Assembly (NCBI GenBank): GCA_963693365.1
Contig: CAVNZM010000009.1
Coordinates: forward strand, 10,416,001 to 10,480,000
Source of the DNA: Amoebidium appalachense
Lineage: Eukaryota > Ichthyosporea
DNA length: 64,000 bases
Direction of reading: 5' to 3'
In this document: in pieces, positions 27,298 to 59,933 of the stretch
Layout of the letters: every line of letters starts with the position of its first letter
Position numbering within the stretch: the stretch's first letter is position 1
The notes under the pieces: model-generated
Databases searched by the model: none
The model's input: only the letters and a program-made list of their open reading frames with translations
What the model was told of the DNA's origin: nothing
Translations under genes and position numbers: made by a program

Positions 27298-28972
27298 GTG
27301 GTCTGTTTGGGCACAAAGCCTGAACTGGTTTGTTTATCGTTTGATGTGCCGCATGTGGTAGCTAAAAGTTCTTTCTGAGCTTGATTTGTTAAGACTTTTG
27401 AAATACAAAATTATTTTTTTGATATTGAAAGAATATTGAAAGTATACGGATTGCATTCGATCGTAATGCTTGCTGTGATGTGCTTGTAGGCTACATGTGT
27501 AACCGACTTGAGCTACTCTCTCTCCTTTCAAACCACGACAAGCCAGGGCTGGGTGGCAAAACCGGCACACAGGATTGCACCCAGGTGCAGATGGTGAATA
27601 ATGTGCGTGATATGAAACGAACGGGAAGAGCTCTTTTGCCCAACCGTGGCGGCCGTACTCTAGAACATTCCAAGTGCGTTGCATAAGCACTTAGAACGAC
27701 AAATATAGACGACAAATTTCATATATTGATTTGCATATTTATAATTTTTTAACATCATTCAGTAGTTAGTTACCTACTACCACATTTGGACGAAAAACTT
27801 TACAGCGAGGAGGTTCAATGGTTCACATGTAAAGCTTCCATTATCGGATGATTTAGCCAATCATACTCATTAAACCTACATAGATCTTGCCGGATCTGAC
27901 CGATCTGCGTGCTCCAACCACTACCCCTACACACAACAAATTGTCAAGGAGACAAGGCCGTGGTGTGTGCTGTACGCAGGGCAATATTATCTTTTTCCTT
28001 TGTTAAAACCCTGCGGTTTCGTGCTGGACTTCTGCTTTTTTATATGTGGAAGTAAAATGCTGTCACAGTCGCTCAGGAGTCAGGAAAGAGGCTCTGAAAG
28101 CCTCAGTCGGCTATTGGCTAGAGCTGTACCTGAACTGCACCGGTGATCTATACAAGTGATGTTTTACCAATTGGAAAAGGTACGTTAAAGCCATAGGCTC
28201 CAGGTGCACTGAAACCGGATTAGCTACGTAGGGACGTCGTAGGCGTTACAAGGAATCAACAGAAACATGATGTTCCCAAATATTTATTTCATGTTTTATA
28301 TTTAAAGACATATAAATGTACAAAAGCATGAACGATTTGTATGTTCAGTGTACAATGAATTTGACTAATGCTTTGTTTAAGTTTGTTACCTGCAGCTGGC
28401 CATCGGATGATTGGATACATACCTTACCAAATATGTATGTAGATACCGCCTTCCAATTCGCTATCGTCCCAAAATGGACCACGTAAACAAACAATGCAAG
28501 GCTGGACAAAGCTACAACTAAGGCACCTGTAGCATGCATATTTTTTGCTTACGCCTACTCCGTGTGAGTTTCCCAACCCAGAGGCTGGCTGAGGTGCTCA
28601 TCGTCCCATAATGTAGTCCGTCATACTTGATATGCCTGCAGTTTGCACCAAATATTTCTTTGTAGACGCGAGTCTAACCTTTTTCTGTTTGAACACACGT
28701 GCCTCCACATCTTGCAAGGGCACGCACATACATGAACACGGCACAAGCGGAATGGGGAGAGTGAAGGTAGAGACCCTCAAAACCCGCAAAAGAAATCCCC
28801 TTTTCCCGCTAGTTTGAGAGCTAACCACACGAATAAAACAATTCAACCAAAACTTTTAAACAGCGAATTCCAAACCACCAGTTCTTTACAACCGGCCAGA
28901 TTCTCTTTGGCTTTTTTTCCCCCTTCACCCATTCCTTTTTCTCTTCTGAAATTTCCGTTATTCAAGTGCACC
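27298..28972. other. Region between the divergent C76-like and phosphatase genes
   Basis: Unlike most spacers here, this region has almost no microsatellite or poly-G. It should hold both promoters. One CCAAT-type motif (AGCCAATCATA) is at about 27853. No clear TATA box is seen for either gene. One short secreted-looking ORF lies inside it (28345-28539). Confidence 0.4.
28345..28539 (-). CDS. Possible small secreted protein or first exon
   Basis: 64 codons starting MHATGALVVALSSLALFVYVV, a good signal-peptide or signal-anchor shape, followed by GTIANWKAVSTYIFGK. A donor-like CAG|GTAACA near the end (after SDGQLQ) means the frame may be the first exon of a spliced gene continuing to lower coordinates. 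I could not place a second exon. No domain recognised. Confidence 0.25.
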   Translation of the reverse strand: MHATGALVVALSSLALFVYVVHFGTIANWKAVSTYIFGKVCIQSSDGQLQVTNLNKALVKFIVH

Positions 28973-29906
28973 ATGGGTCTTATCCACGGCCTGCGCGTGT
29001 CGCCCCCTCTGGGCCATCACCAGGTGCGCTACATGCTTGAGCCCCTCGTCCTGCACGTGACCTGTGCCACCCCCCATAACGTGGAGCACGTGCACACACA
29101 CGTGTGGACCAACTGCATTTCCCAGCACGACGCAACAGGCACATGGCACGCCCTCCCCATGGAAAAAATCACCCCCGGCCCAAACGGATCCATCCCGCAG
29201 TGGGCACGCGACGTCTCCGTCTTTCACCCTCCCGGCACCCGCCCGCACTTCTTCCGCTTCTCGCTCATGCCCACAGACAAGGGGCAGTTTGAGTTGACCG
29301 TGCGTGCACGTGCGGAGGGGGAGCACGTGTGGACGTGGGCGGGGGGCTACGGGCAGAACACCCTTCTGGAGGTGCGTCCCCCCGTGGATCACGACCGCTG
29401 GACAACCGGCCCGGATTCGCGTGAGGTTGTCCCGGGAGTGTTTCTCGCCAACTATTTTGCATCCGCACGCCCCGAGGAGCACGGATATGGGGCGGTGCTC
29501 AACTTGGCACGTGAGCTCGACCACGTGTATGATCACGTGGACGACATGAACACCGTCGAAGCACGTGTTGTGCACGACGCACACACCGTGCCTGGGTGTG
29601 CGCTACAAGAAAATCTCTCTGGAAGACGGCGCACACAATGTTATTCCGGACATTGCGATTTCGGAGGGGCTGGCGTGGATGGATAGGATGCGGGCAGAGG
29701 GGAGGAATGTGTGTGTGCATTGCCGTGCAGGGATAGGACGGTCTGGGAGCATGGTGGTGGCGCTAGTCTACAGAGACAACCCCGTGATGACGTATGAGGA
29801 GGCATGCAAGACTGTGTGGGACGTCAAGCCCGAGGTCTACCCTCATAGGGGGCTCAAGGACACGTGCGAGAGACTGTTCCCACGTGCAACACACGTCGCT
29901 GGCTGA
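28973..29906 (+). CDS. Dual-specificity phosphatase with N-terminal beta-rich domain (one-base frame break)
   Basis: The C-terminal half is a cysteine-based dual-specificity phosphatase: P-loop HCRAGIGRSGS (Cys nucleophile, Arg phosphate binder) and an upstream ISLEDG whose Asp is the likely general acid about 30 residues before the Cys. The start at 28973 has a good context (CACCATGG). The N-terminal 140 residues are Trp/aromatic-rich, with alternating hydrophobic stretches and a WAGGYGQNTLLEV ending. This recalls a starch- or glycogen-binding module, as in laforin-like phosphatases, but I cannot prove it. The frame changes between 29588 and 29600 within CTGGGTGTGCGC: the N-terminal frame runs to about 29590 and the phosphatase frame continues from about 29597. 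The whole span is 934 bases, one more than a multiple of three, so one extra base explains it: a sequencing error or a real mutation. No intron signals fit. Confidence 0.75.
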
Positions 29907-49899
<19,993 letters not shown>

Positions 49900-50297
49900 A
49901 TTCAAAGAACTCTACGAACATAGACGTATGTTGAGGTTTTAGTGCAGTTGGCTAGTTTACTCATCTGGTGCACACACAGGAGTACACTGCTGGACCCATT
50001 TGGGGTGTGCTACCCCCTACCACCGCGCTGGGCCACTGAAAACGCAAAATATTGCGCGTCCGATCGCTCTTCTCATTAAAATGCGCTTCCAAGTTCGACA
50101 TTCAACGTCTAGCGCTAACCGTCACCTGTCAAGCTCGTGCAACAACAGCAGCTCCTAACTACTATACGCTTTTTTCCCTGCAAACTTCGGGAGTTGCGTG
50201 TCACCTACTACACAGCAACCTGCCTACACAGCTGCGGTAAGTACACACGCACGAACAACGGTGGATGTTTACTTTCGACATTCCTCAGCCCTCGCGA

Positions 50298-50682
50298 TCT
50301 AGATCTGAAAACGGAGGCCGCGCCAGTGCCAACTTCCAAGAGCAAAAAGGGGAATGAGACCCCAGACATTTTCAGGCTGTGCTGTGTTACAAGTAGCTTC
50401 ATACCTTTCTGTTGAGGTTTTATGTTTTTCTTCTTACCATTTAGGATTATGTGGATCTTACATGGTCCGTTTCTGAACCTTCCCGAGCAGCGCAGCCTGA
50501 GGGCCTGCTGCCGTCGCGAATACCGTTTTTTCAGTGAATGCGTGATTCCACTGGTTCAGTGCATTCCACATCGTCTGACCCAATCACTTGGTTCATCCGA
50601 AATACCAAGGCCTTCAAACAATAAAAATTCTGGCGCCTGCAAAACAGCATGCGGACTCACTCGGACTCGGGGCCCTGGTTAA
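50298..50682 (+). pseudogene. F-box-like fragment, candidate exons only
   Basis: The frame holds PRDLDLKTEAAPVPTSKSKK, ETPDIFR and, after an interruption of about 70 bases with stops, RIMWILHGPFLNLPEQRSLR then ACCRREYRFFSE. Read together, ETPDIFR...IMWIL...FLNLPEQRSLRACCRREYR has the shape of an F-box helix bundle. The interruption ends in TTTAG but starts GCTGTG rather than GT, so it is either a non-canonical intron or a broken gene. An upstream exon ending at about 50240 (CTGCG|GTAAGT) is possible. The fragment diverges from the PAN/EGF gene start 400 bases away. Confidence 0.22.
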
Positions 50683-50729
50683 AGGGGGAGATTCCGGTGG
50701 CAAGGTGAAAATATTAATTGGTAATCACA

Positions 50730-50730
<1 letters not shown>

Positions 50731-50823
<93 letters not shown>

Positions 50824-50896
50824 AGACAGTGTGTGTGTGTGTGCGTGTGCACATGTGTGCCTGTGCGCTCGTGTGTGTGTGTGTGTGACGGTGTAG

Positions 50897-50957
<61 letters not shown>
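50731..50957. repeat. Compound (GT)n microsatellite
   Basis: Two GT arrays (50731-50820 and 50900-50955) with a TACAGACAGTG interruption and mixed GTGCGTGTGCACATG sequence between. Confidence 0.9.
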
Positions 50958-51154
50958 CGCGTGTGTCTATGTGTTTGTGCACGTGTGTGGGCAATGCCAT
51001 GTGTACGTGTTTAAATCCATGAAATCGGGTTGCGAAGGTCATAAATTCCGGCCACCAAACTTGGCAAGATTAGTACGCGTGGATAGTTGGCAGGTGTCCA
51101 TAGCAAGAAAATAGAAAATGCCGGGATATATATTAATGGTTACACCTGTTTATG

Positions 51155-51415
51155 ACAAGTAGGTCTGTGCGCCGGCTTTCGCCGGCACCAAAACATAACG
51201 AGACAGTTATTGATGTTGGGTTGTGTGGTTGTTACCTCCCTCTCCCCTCCCCCCCCCCGGCCCCCCCCCCCTCCCTCGCCTCACGCTTTCCCCCCGCCCC
51301 CCCTGGCCCCCCCCGCCTCACGCTTCCTCCCCTCCCCCCTCCCCTCCCCCCAAATTCTGCAGTTACAATTGCCGGATATCGATCTGCCAAATGTTATGAC
51401 CCTTTTCCCTTTCAT

Positions 51416-51448
<33 letters not shown>

Positions 51449-51450
51449 AT

Positions 51451-51489
<39 letters not shown>

Positions 51490-51707
51490 TTTCTTGCCAC
51501 ACTGTGTTATCAGTCTAGGGCCGGGAGAGATTGCCATTGCCGAAGTACCAAGTTTACTTGTGGTCCTCCAAAAACATGTAGCTGAAAACCACCAAGTGCA
51601 ATATGTTCTAAATTGCTTGCAAATTTTTTATAATATTTTTATTATTTTGTTGTTTTACTTATTTTACAGAACTGTTTGGTAACCCGATGATATGCATGGA
51701 CAGGCAA
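51155..51707 (+). mobile_element. Solo arm of the foldback element
   Basis: Begins ACAAGTAGGTCTGTGCGCCG and runs through two poly-C blocks to CATGGACAGGCAA. Nearly identical, apart from homopolymer lengths, to the two arms at 54561-55146 and 55215-55735. An ORF of 176 residues (51152-51682) runs through it because the poly-C tracts read as proline. Its non-proline part (EIAIAEVPSLLVVLQKHV and onward) recurs in all copies. Confidence 0.75.
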
Positions 51708-51946
51708 ATGCCTAAAGCCCAAAATCCCCCTAAATCTATGCGCTTGGCGGAGTTCTGCATACATGATTTTGCGCGAATTGGTACGGTGCAGAGGGATTCC
51801 GGCAGGGCTGTAATTTTCGCCGTAACGATAGCCATACAACATACATGAAAACGCGCTAACGAATAACTTCGGGTAAAAACCTTCTAGAAATGATTATCAA
51901 AAAAACAAAAAGAGGGACATAAAAGAGGTGGAATTTAATCCATTTT

Positions 51947-51957
51947 CTATAAAAAGG
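51947..51957 (+). promoter_or_regulatory. TATA box of the orphan gene
   Basis: CTATAAAAAGG lies about 95 bases upstream of the ATG at 52046, so a start near 51980 would give a leader of about 65 bases. This is the most canonical TATA box in the window. Confidence 0.65.
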
Positions 51958-52045
51958 GGACCTTCGTCTTCCTGCTGTCACCACATCCACATTTCAACAC
52001 CCCGTTCACAGCTCGTTGATTCACGGACAGTGACACGTCGTGAAA

Positions 52046-53550
52046 ATGAATCTGCACCCACAAATGATGCATGCATCCTTCCTTATGGATGTCCTCTCGG
52101 TTGTGATGCTTCCCACCAACCTTAAGCCCGGTGAGAGGCACACCGCTGCTATGGTCAAGGGCAGGAACACCACCATGTGCCTGTTGTATATAATGATCGT
52201 GTGTCTGTGACAAACAATATTTGTATATGAACGGGGTTGACTAGACCACGCTTTGCTAAGTTTCGTGCTAGTCCTACTTACACCTAGTAGGTAAGCCGAG
52301 CACACTGAGTGAGCTCTGAAGCCCCCGACATGCCCTTATATCGGAGCTCGCACGCTCAGACATGCGCATCGGTATGTCTTTTTTGGCTACGAGAGCCAAT
52401 CACATACGGCTCACGGTTCTGTTGTACCCATGGCTATCACGGTTCCAATAAACTTAGTGAGCCAATCGGGTGACAGTACTTGACTAGCGATGCATTCCAC
52501 AGTCATACCTCACGGCTACTTGCATATTTTCCCATGATAAAACTTTGACTTAACGCTCATGGTTCCTCTACTACGTGTCGGTCCCATGTGACTATTATAT
52601 CTGTTTTCCCATGAATAATCCTGCAAGCTGCACGTGCACATATGTTTAACTCCATGCTCATGCGCACAAGACTGGGGGGGACATGCATACTGGCCTACCT
52701 AAGATCAAACACAGTGGTATATATACATGTACACGTGCGCGTATATCTCAACCTGTGTACATACATACTAGATATCCGGTATAATATACCACAGTGCCTG
52801 AATGCCACGAACAACGCCGAACCCAACATGCAGATCGTCGTCATGGTGTTCAACAACGAGAAGGACCCCAAGTACTTGGAGATGGCCAAAAACAGTGCTG
52901 GTAGCGTCGTCCATGTGCAGGGCCGTTTGTCTGCCAATGTGGAAACATTTGTCGACCGTAACCGCCCTGCAGGAGCCACCCATGTGATCAAGGGTGCTGG
53001 GATCGTCACCCAAGTTGTCTCGGCAGCTCATAAGGCCGCATTCAAGACCTTGGTTGCACCCCACATGTGGAGTGCGTATGGCGCCGTTGTGCTCGGGATT
53101 GAGAAAGTCTACAAACCCAAGATCAACCTGACAGACGCCGATGCAGCGCTGGCAAGTGTGGATATGAAGTGCATGGGGCGCATCTATGGGGTCGGGAATA
53201 AAGAGGATCGTTACATTGGTCAACCCGTGTGCATGGTGCGTGCCGTTGCCAAGATGCTCCGTAACAAAGACGGCACCCTTGACCACGTACTGGAGGGAGG
53301 CATCGTCCAGGCGTCCGGTGAGCTTACCTACATCCAGGGCAAGAACATTTTCGTTCTCGACAACACCACTGTGGGTGGGACATGTGTGCTCGTGCGGGGA
53401 CCGGCTGCCACTACAGCTGCCACACCCACTGGATCCGACATCAAACTGGGCAACCTGCAGCTGTCTGGGGCGAGCAACTCTGCCCTTCGTGGATTGGCTG
53501 CTATTCTATCCTACTGTTTTCTATTCACTGTTACACCTCGGGTTGGTTGA
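52046..53550 (+). CDS. Orphan protein with hydrophobic C-terminus, two exons
   Basis: Exon 1 52046-52130, intron 52131-52771 (GTGAGA...CTAG), exon 2 52772-53550; phase 1 joins correctly to give 287 aa. The N-terminus (MNLHPQMMHASFLMDVLSVV) is moderately hydrophobic and could be a signal peptide, though not a strong one. The body contains KINLTDADAALASVDMKCMG, GQPVCMVRAVAKML and LTYIQGKNIFVLDNTTVGG, none of which I can assign to a family. A Thr/Ala/Pro segment then precedes NSALRGLAAILSYCFLF and the stop, compatible with a GPI-anchor signal or membrane tail. Codon use is GC-rich and even, supporting real coding. An alternative unspliced start at 52642 (302 aa) is less likely given the TATA box and exon 1. 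Confidence 0.62.
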
Positions 53551-53898
53551 AATTGGAAGGTAAATCTAGGTATGAGAACAGACTCGACAGATCCTAAGGA
53601 ATCAACTATGCGGTCGCAACGAATGTAGTAATTGTATAGTTCCCTTGTGATTAGTTTTGTGCCATTACCAATTGGTGGTGGATGGAGAGGTTGAATCACC
53701 CTAGCTCTAGTGTAAAAAAATAATCATTATCAGACACAAACCCTTCCAGTACACTCGCCCTAAATGTCATATTCACATTACTGAGTTGATTTAGTTGTGT
53801 TTTCTACTCTATTTTTTTCCAACAACTGTCTGCCTATAGCTATTAAACATTAGAATGTACATGTGTTTGTGTGTGTGTGTGTGTGTGTGTGCCACAGG

Positions 53899-54025
<127 letters not shown>

Positions 54026-54560
54026 ATATAGAATTTACCGTCCTCATCCCCGTGTCCCCCTAAACCGGTGTTAGCGGACCTTTGAGGTTTTTGTGATTGG
54101 ATTGGTAGTTCTATTGCATTAAAATTTTCAAAATGTCGTTGTACCAATGATATAATACGTTGTAAAACAAATGTCGCCGAATTTCTCTAAAAAAAGTGCG
54201 TTCCATTCTGGGCTAGAAACCAAAACAGTTTTGATACGGGAATCACCTGATCTGTGCCGTCATTCAGCCCAGCGCGTTCACAGTGAATCCGAAACCGCTA
54301 GTTTTTTTCTTTTTATTTCAAAGCCCCGAGTACGTACATCCTCTCGGGCCCAACTTTACGGCACTATATTTCAATTTTCTCGTTATCATATATATAGTTA
54401 TTTTAGGCTTTTTCATTAGTATCGCAAGAATATTTAGCAATTTTGATGTCATAAAAACAACTAAGCAACGTTTCGATGGTTTTTGATGCCTCACAAAATG
54501 GCCTTTGGTCCCCTCCAAATTCCGGATTTGAGGTCCGGCAAACAACGCATTATATATATT

Positions 54561-54830
54561 GATAATACAAGTAGGTCTGTGCGCCGGCTGTCGCCGGCGC
54601 CAAAACATAACGAGACAGTTATTGATGTTGGGTTGTGTGGTTGTTACCCTCCCTCTCCCCCTCCCCCCCCGGCCCCCCCCCCCTCCCTCGCCTCACGCCT
54701 CCCCCCCCCCCCCCCCCTGGCCCCCCCGCCTCACGCTTCCTCCCCCCCCCCCCCCCCCCCCCCCCCCCAAATCCTGCAGTTACAATTGCCGGGTCTGCCA
54801 AATGTTATGACCCTTTTCCCTTTCATTTAC

Positions 54831-54912
<82 letters not shown>

Positions 54913-55445
54913 CCCTTTCTTGCCACACTGTGTTATCAGTCTAGGGCCGAGAGAGATTGCCATTGCCGAAGTACCAAGTTTACTTGTGGTCCTCCAAAAA
55001 CACGTAGCTGAAAACCACCAAGTGCAATATGTTCTAAATTGCTTGCAAAAATTTTATAATATTTTTATTATTTTGTTGTTTTACTAATTTTACAGAACTG
55101 TTTGGTAACCCGATGATATGCATGGACAGGCAATAAAACTTTCCACGTGCACTGAGTGCCAGGTGGGCAACATGTTTCCGTACTGATCATTATCGCTTTT
55201 TGGGAGCGTGGAAAGTGGAAAGTTTTATTGCCTGTCCATGCATATCATCGGGTTACCAAACAGTTCTGTAAATTATGTAAAACAACAAAATAATAAAAAT
55301 ATTATAAAAAATTTGCAAGCAATTTAGAACATATTGCACTTGGTGGTTTTCAGCTACATGTTTTTGGAGGACCACAAGTAAACTTGGTACTTCGGCAATG
55401 GCAATCTCTCCCGGCCCTAGACTGATAACACAGTGTGGCAAGAAA

Positions 55446-55481
<36 letters not shown>

Positions 55482-55567
55482 ATGAAAGGGAAAAGGGTCA
55501 TAACATTTGGCAGAGCCGGCAATTGTAACTGCAGGATTTGGGGGGGGGGGGGGGGGGGAGGAAGCGT

Positions 55568-55601
<34 letters not shown>

Positions 55602-55735
55602 CGTGAGGGGAGGGAGGGGGGGGGGGGGGGGGGGGAGGGGAGAGGGAGGTAACAACCACACAACCCAACATCAATAACTGTCTCGTTATGTTTTGGTGCC
55701 GGCGACAGCCGGCGCACAGACCTACTTGTATTATC
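54561..55735. mobile_element. Foldback element: two 0.55-kb arms in inverted orientation
   Basis: Left arm 54561-55146, spacer 55147-55214 (68 bases), right arm 55215-55735. Outer ends share GATAATACAAGTAGGTCTGT; inner ends share GGCAATAAAACTTTCCAC. The arms match base for base over unique stretches (for example GCCGGCGCC, AACTGTTTGGTAACCCGATG) and differ mostly in poly-C/poly-G length. There is no transposase frame. The arms would fold into a very long hairpin. A related solo arm lies at 51155-51707. Confidence 0.82.
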
Positions 55736-56036
55736 TATAAGCACAACTTCTGAGATTCGCCATCCGGCTAAAGCCCGGCGGGCTTGTGCATTCGACCTTT
55801 GCCTCACGCTTAGCCAGCTAGCCTAAAGAACTTCAGAACTGAAACTCGGTCTTCGAATTCAGGCACATCACAGTCATTATTCTAACTAAAAAGGGTTCAC
55901 TCACGAAGTCTTCTACAATATTGATAACAGATGAAGATACAAAAGGGGGCGGAGAGGGAGGAAGCTCGAGGCCGAGGGGGCCTCAGGGGGGGGGGGGGGG
56001 GGGGTTCCGAATTTTGTTGGCAGGCCTAAGGGGCCA

Positions 56037-56071
<35 letters not shown>

Positions 56072-56486
56072 GGGGGGGGGGAGGGGGGGAGACCAACCAC
56101 GACAAGTCAGGGCTAGGCTAGATAAATTAACATTGCACGGCCTGATCGCAGCGCAAAATCGCGTCCAGATGTTTATATACAAACACACACGATTCCCACC
56201 TGGCGCCGGACTGTAGCAGCCTCGAGCTCGGACACAAGGGTTGTCTCTCTATCTCTATATCTCTCTCTCTCTCTCTCTTTCTCTTTCTCTCTCCCTCCCA
56301 TTCTATAATAATCTCATATATACATACATCACAACTTTTACTCATAACTAAAAACTCCCTACAAAAATTATAAAGATAATTTTGTTCTTATTATTATTAT
56401 TATCACTGATATTACTCTTATTATTACCAATAATATTTTGCCCATGCTCACCGATCACAATGAACCACACGTGGCTGTGTGTTTGT

Positions 56487-56570
<84 letters not shown>

Positions 56571-56685
56571 GTGTGTGTACATGTGTGCGTGTGTGCGTGC
56601 GTGCACGCGCGTGTGCGTGTATTTTTGTGTGTGTGCGCGCGCGTATGTGTGTACGTATACACGTGTGCGTGTGTGTGCGTGTGTG

Positions 56686-56717
<32 letters not shown>

Positions 56718-57036
56718 CATGATGTGTGCGTGCATGCGTGCGTGCGTGCATCTCGGCGTCGGCGTACATGCGTGTGCGCACGTGCGCGCGCAAGTGTGTT
56801 TGTACACGTGTGTGTGTGTGTTTGTGTGTGTGTTTTTCACGCGTGTTGCAGTTCCTGTCTGTGTTTGTGCGTGTGTGTGTGTGCATGTGTGTGTGTACAT
56901 GTATGCACGTGTGTGTGTACGTGTGTTTGTGTGTACATGTGTGTGTGCCTGCGTGTGCGTGCGCGCACGCGTTTCGAATCCGCGAGTCGGAATCCACATG
57001 TGTGTGGTGACAAGCAAGTGTGTTGATTTCTGCCAC

Positions 57037-57131
<95 letters not shown>

Positions 57132-58714
57132 ACGGTGTGCACATTTAGTGGATGTGAGCATATGATTTGTGTGTGTGTACCGTGTGCCGCATCACCCGTA
57201 GCGCTTGCACATGGGTTGGGAAATTGTGAATAAACCTTGTGCAGTACTGACTATGCTGACATCACTGCTGACATGTGTGGTGTAGAACTTTGTGTGACCT
57301 AATTTTTTTCACTGATTAAGGCTGGTTTTACAATAATACAGAGGCTCCGCGCTGTGTGTAAACATGTGTGTGGGGCAGGGGGGGAGGGGGGGAGAGGGGG
57401 GGGGGGGGGGGGGGGAGGGGGGGGGGGGGGGGGAGGGGGGCGGGTACGTTGGGTACGTTGGATCTGAAAACTGAAAATGGGGCTTGTGGACCAGGCAAAA
57501 CGGCGAACCATTTTTTTTTTCTTTTTCTTTTTCTTTTTTTTTTTTTTTGGGGGGGGGGGGGGAGCATATATGACGGGGAGGGGGGGGGGGGGGGGGGGGT
57601 TCGGCCAACGATTTGAAGCCCTAAAGCTTTGTGTGTGTCACACGGTGTGGTCATGTGTCTGCTGCCACAATGTCATTGCTTTTTTGGATTATTGATTGGT
57701 TGAAAGAAGTGGGTGGGTGCGGGTGGGTTGGGGCCGGGGGGCTGCAATTTCCAATGGGGGGTTGAGGGATTTTAGAACGTTCTGGGGGGTTCTGGCGGTA
57801 CCGGTGGGCGGGGTGGGGGTTCGAGTGGGGGGGGAGGGGGGGGGGCGGGGGGGGGGGAGGAGGGGATGCAGATGTAATTACATCTATATACGACTGTTTT
57901 TGCTTACCAGATGCTGTCACAAATAGGCCAAGGTTAAACTTGAACCCCAAAGTCACTCGGAGCCATTATAATTATGCACACTCGCAGCAGTATGATAATA
58001 CTTCATTGGGTCCCTTTGTCAAATCAAGCATTGTTTACAGTGTACACACATGTTCTTAGACTAGCAGCAGATGTCTTCTAAACCTTCTTGTGACAAATTG
58101 TAGGATAAACACAGAGAACCCATGCCATATTCTTAATAGTTAGCACCTCATATGCATCATACATGCCTGCGGGCTTCCCCAAACCTACCCCCTACCCGCT
58201 ACCCCCCACCAACGCGTTGCAATCATTTTCCTCAACTCTCCCAGCAGCTCCTCTACAGCATCTGTGCCCGCAGATGTGCAACACCTTTTCAACATCGGTT
58301 CAACCCGCCGTCATATTACCATCACCACTACGCTGTGCAATAGCACCGAGTGTTAGTAGAAATAATTACATAAAAACGAGATTCACCCTTCAAGTTGTGT
58401 ATTTAGCATATTTTGTGCTACCGTTAGCTACTGGTACATAGACACATGTACGCGTGATAACCCTCTAACGAATATTCACTCTGCTGGTAATAGGGGTCAC
58501 TCACTTCGACATGTACAATAGCAGATGAATTTAGTTCTAATGAATCAGATGTATGTGCTACAGCATCATGTTCGCAGGCTTGGGAATGCAGGCCGTGGCA
58601 CGCGTCGTTCCTATGATCCAGGAGAGGACATATGCGGTGTATGTAACTGGGTTCTTTAATTTGAAAGGGGCGGAGACGGAGGGGAAGAGGGGGGGAGGAG
58701 GGGAGAGGGGCGCG

Positions 58715-58747
<33 letters not shown>

Positions 58748-58994
58748 GTGTGTGTGAGTGTGTAGGTGTGTGTGCGTGCGCCCGCGCACTTGATTGTATG
58801 TGCACATGTGAGTGTGTGTCTGTTTGTATACATACGTGTGGTTGTGTGGGCGCGTGTGCGCATGCGCGGTGTGCGAGTGTGTAAGTTGGTGTATGCACGT
58901 GTTGTGTGTGTGTGTGTGTGTGTGAGTGCGCGCGCACGTGTGTGAGGTGGGTGGGTGGGTGGGTGGATGCACGTGTGTGTGTGTGCGAACTTCA

Positions 58995-59048
<54 letters not shown>

Positions 59049-59894
59049 AGGGGGTTTCAGGAAGAGTCGCCAGGCACGTTTGGGTGGGTGAAGGAACGCT
59101 GGGGGGGGGGGGAAGGAGGGAGGGGGGGGCTTAATAAAAACATTAAACCACAAAGACACAGCAAAAAACACCATGAGCAACACAAGCCTTTCAAAAGAAA
59201 ACAAAAAGCGATCACGGAAATGGTATACACCAAAATGCGGGCCTATCCTCTTGTCCTAGCATTCCTTTGTTATATGCGACTTCCTCCATCGACCTGAGTA
59301 CACACCAAACCTCCCTGCACCACAGGCAAGAGGTAGAATGCAAGGGAACTCTTTGCACGTGCTTCTTGTTTAACAGAATAATGTGTTCACAAAGACCAAA
59401 GAGCCCACACAAACACTCAAGGTGTGAAGGATAAACATGGAGACTTGGGCATAAGCACGTGAGTTATACGGTAGCCCACCTCTATATGAGGACCGGGGGG
59501 GGGGGGGGGGGGGGGGGGGCAGGTCAAGGGCGCTTGCATGGGTTTTGGGAGCATGAAAGAAGGAAGGGAACTAAGAGTGGTTGTGTGGGAAGAGCAAGGG
59601 GGTGCGGAAGGGGAGAGGGGAAGAGGGGGGGGAGGAGGGGGGGAGGGGGGGGGGGGGGGGGGGGAAGGCAGCAGTGCGGTGTTAGTAGAAGGCAGTGGGG
59701 AGAGAGCAGGAAAGAAGATAGAGGAAGAGGATGTTCCTAACTGGTGAATGAAAAAAAAGGGCTTGCAAGAGAACAAGCAAAAATGTGAACGTATGCCTGG
59801 TGCATGTGGAATGCTGGTGGTGGGGGGGATAGTGGCGGTGAGGGCACAAAAGACGAGCGCGCGTTTCTTTTTGTGTTTTTGGAGCGAGGGGGGG

Positions 59895-59933
<39 letters not shown>

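Noticed and set aside
26296-29906. An integrated virus spanning the C76-like and phosphatase genes
   Set aside because: No capsid, terminase, polymerase or terminal repeats. The two genes differ in strand and style, and one viral-like domain is not enough.
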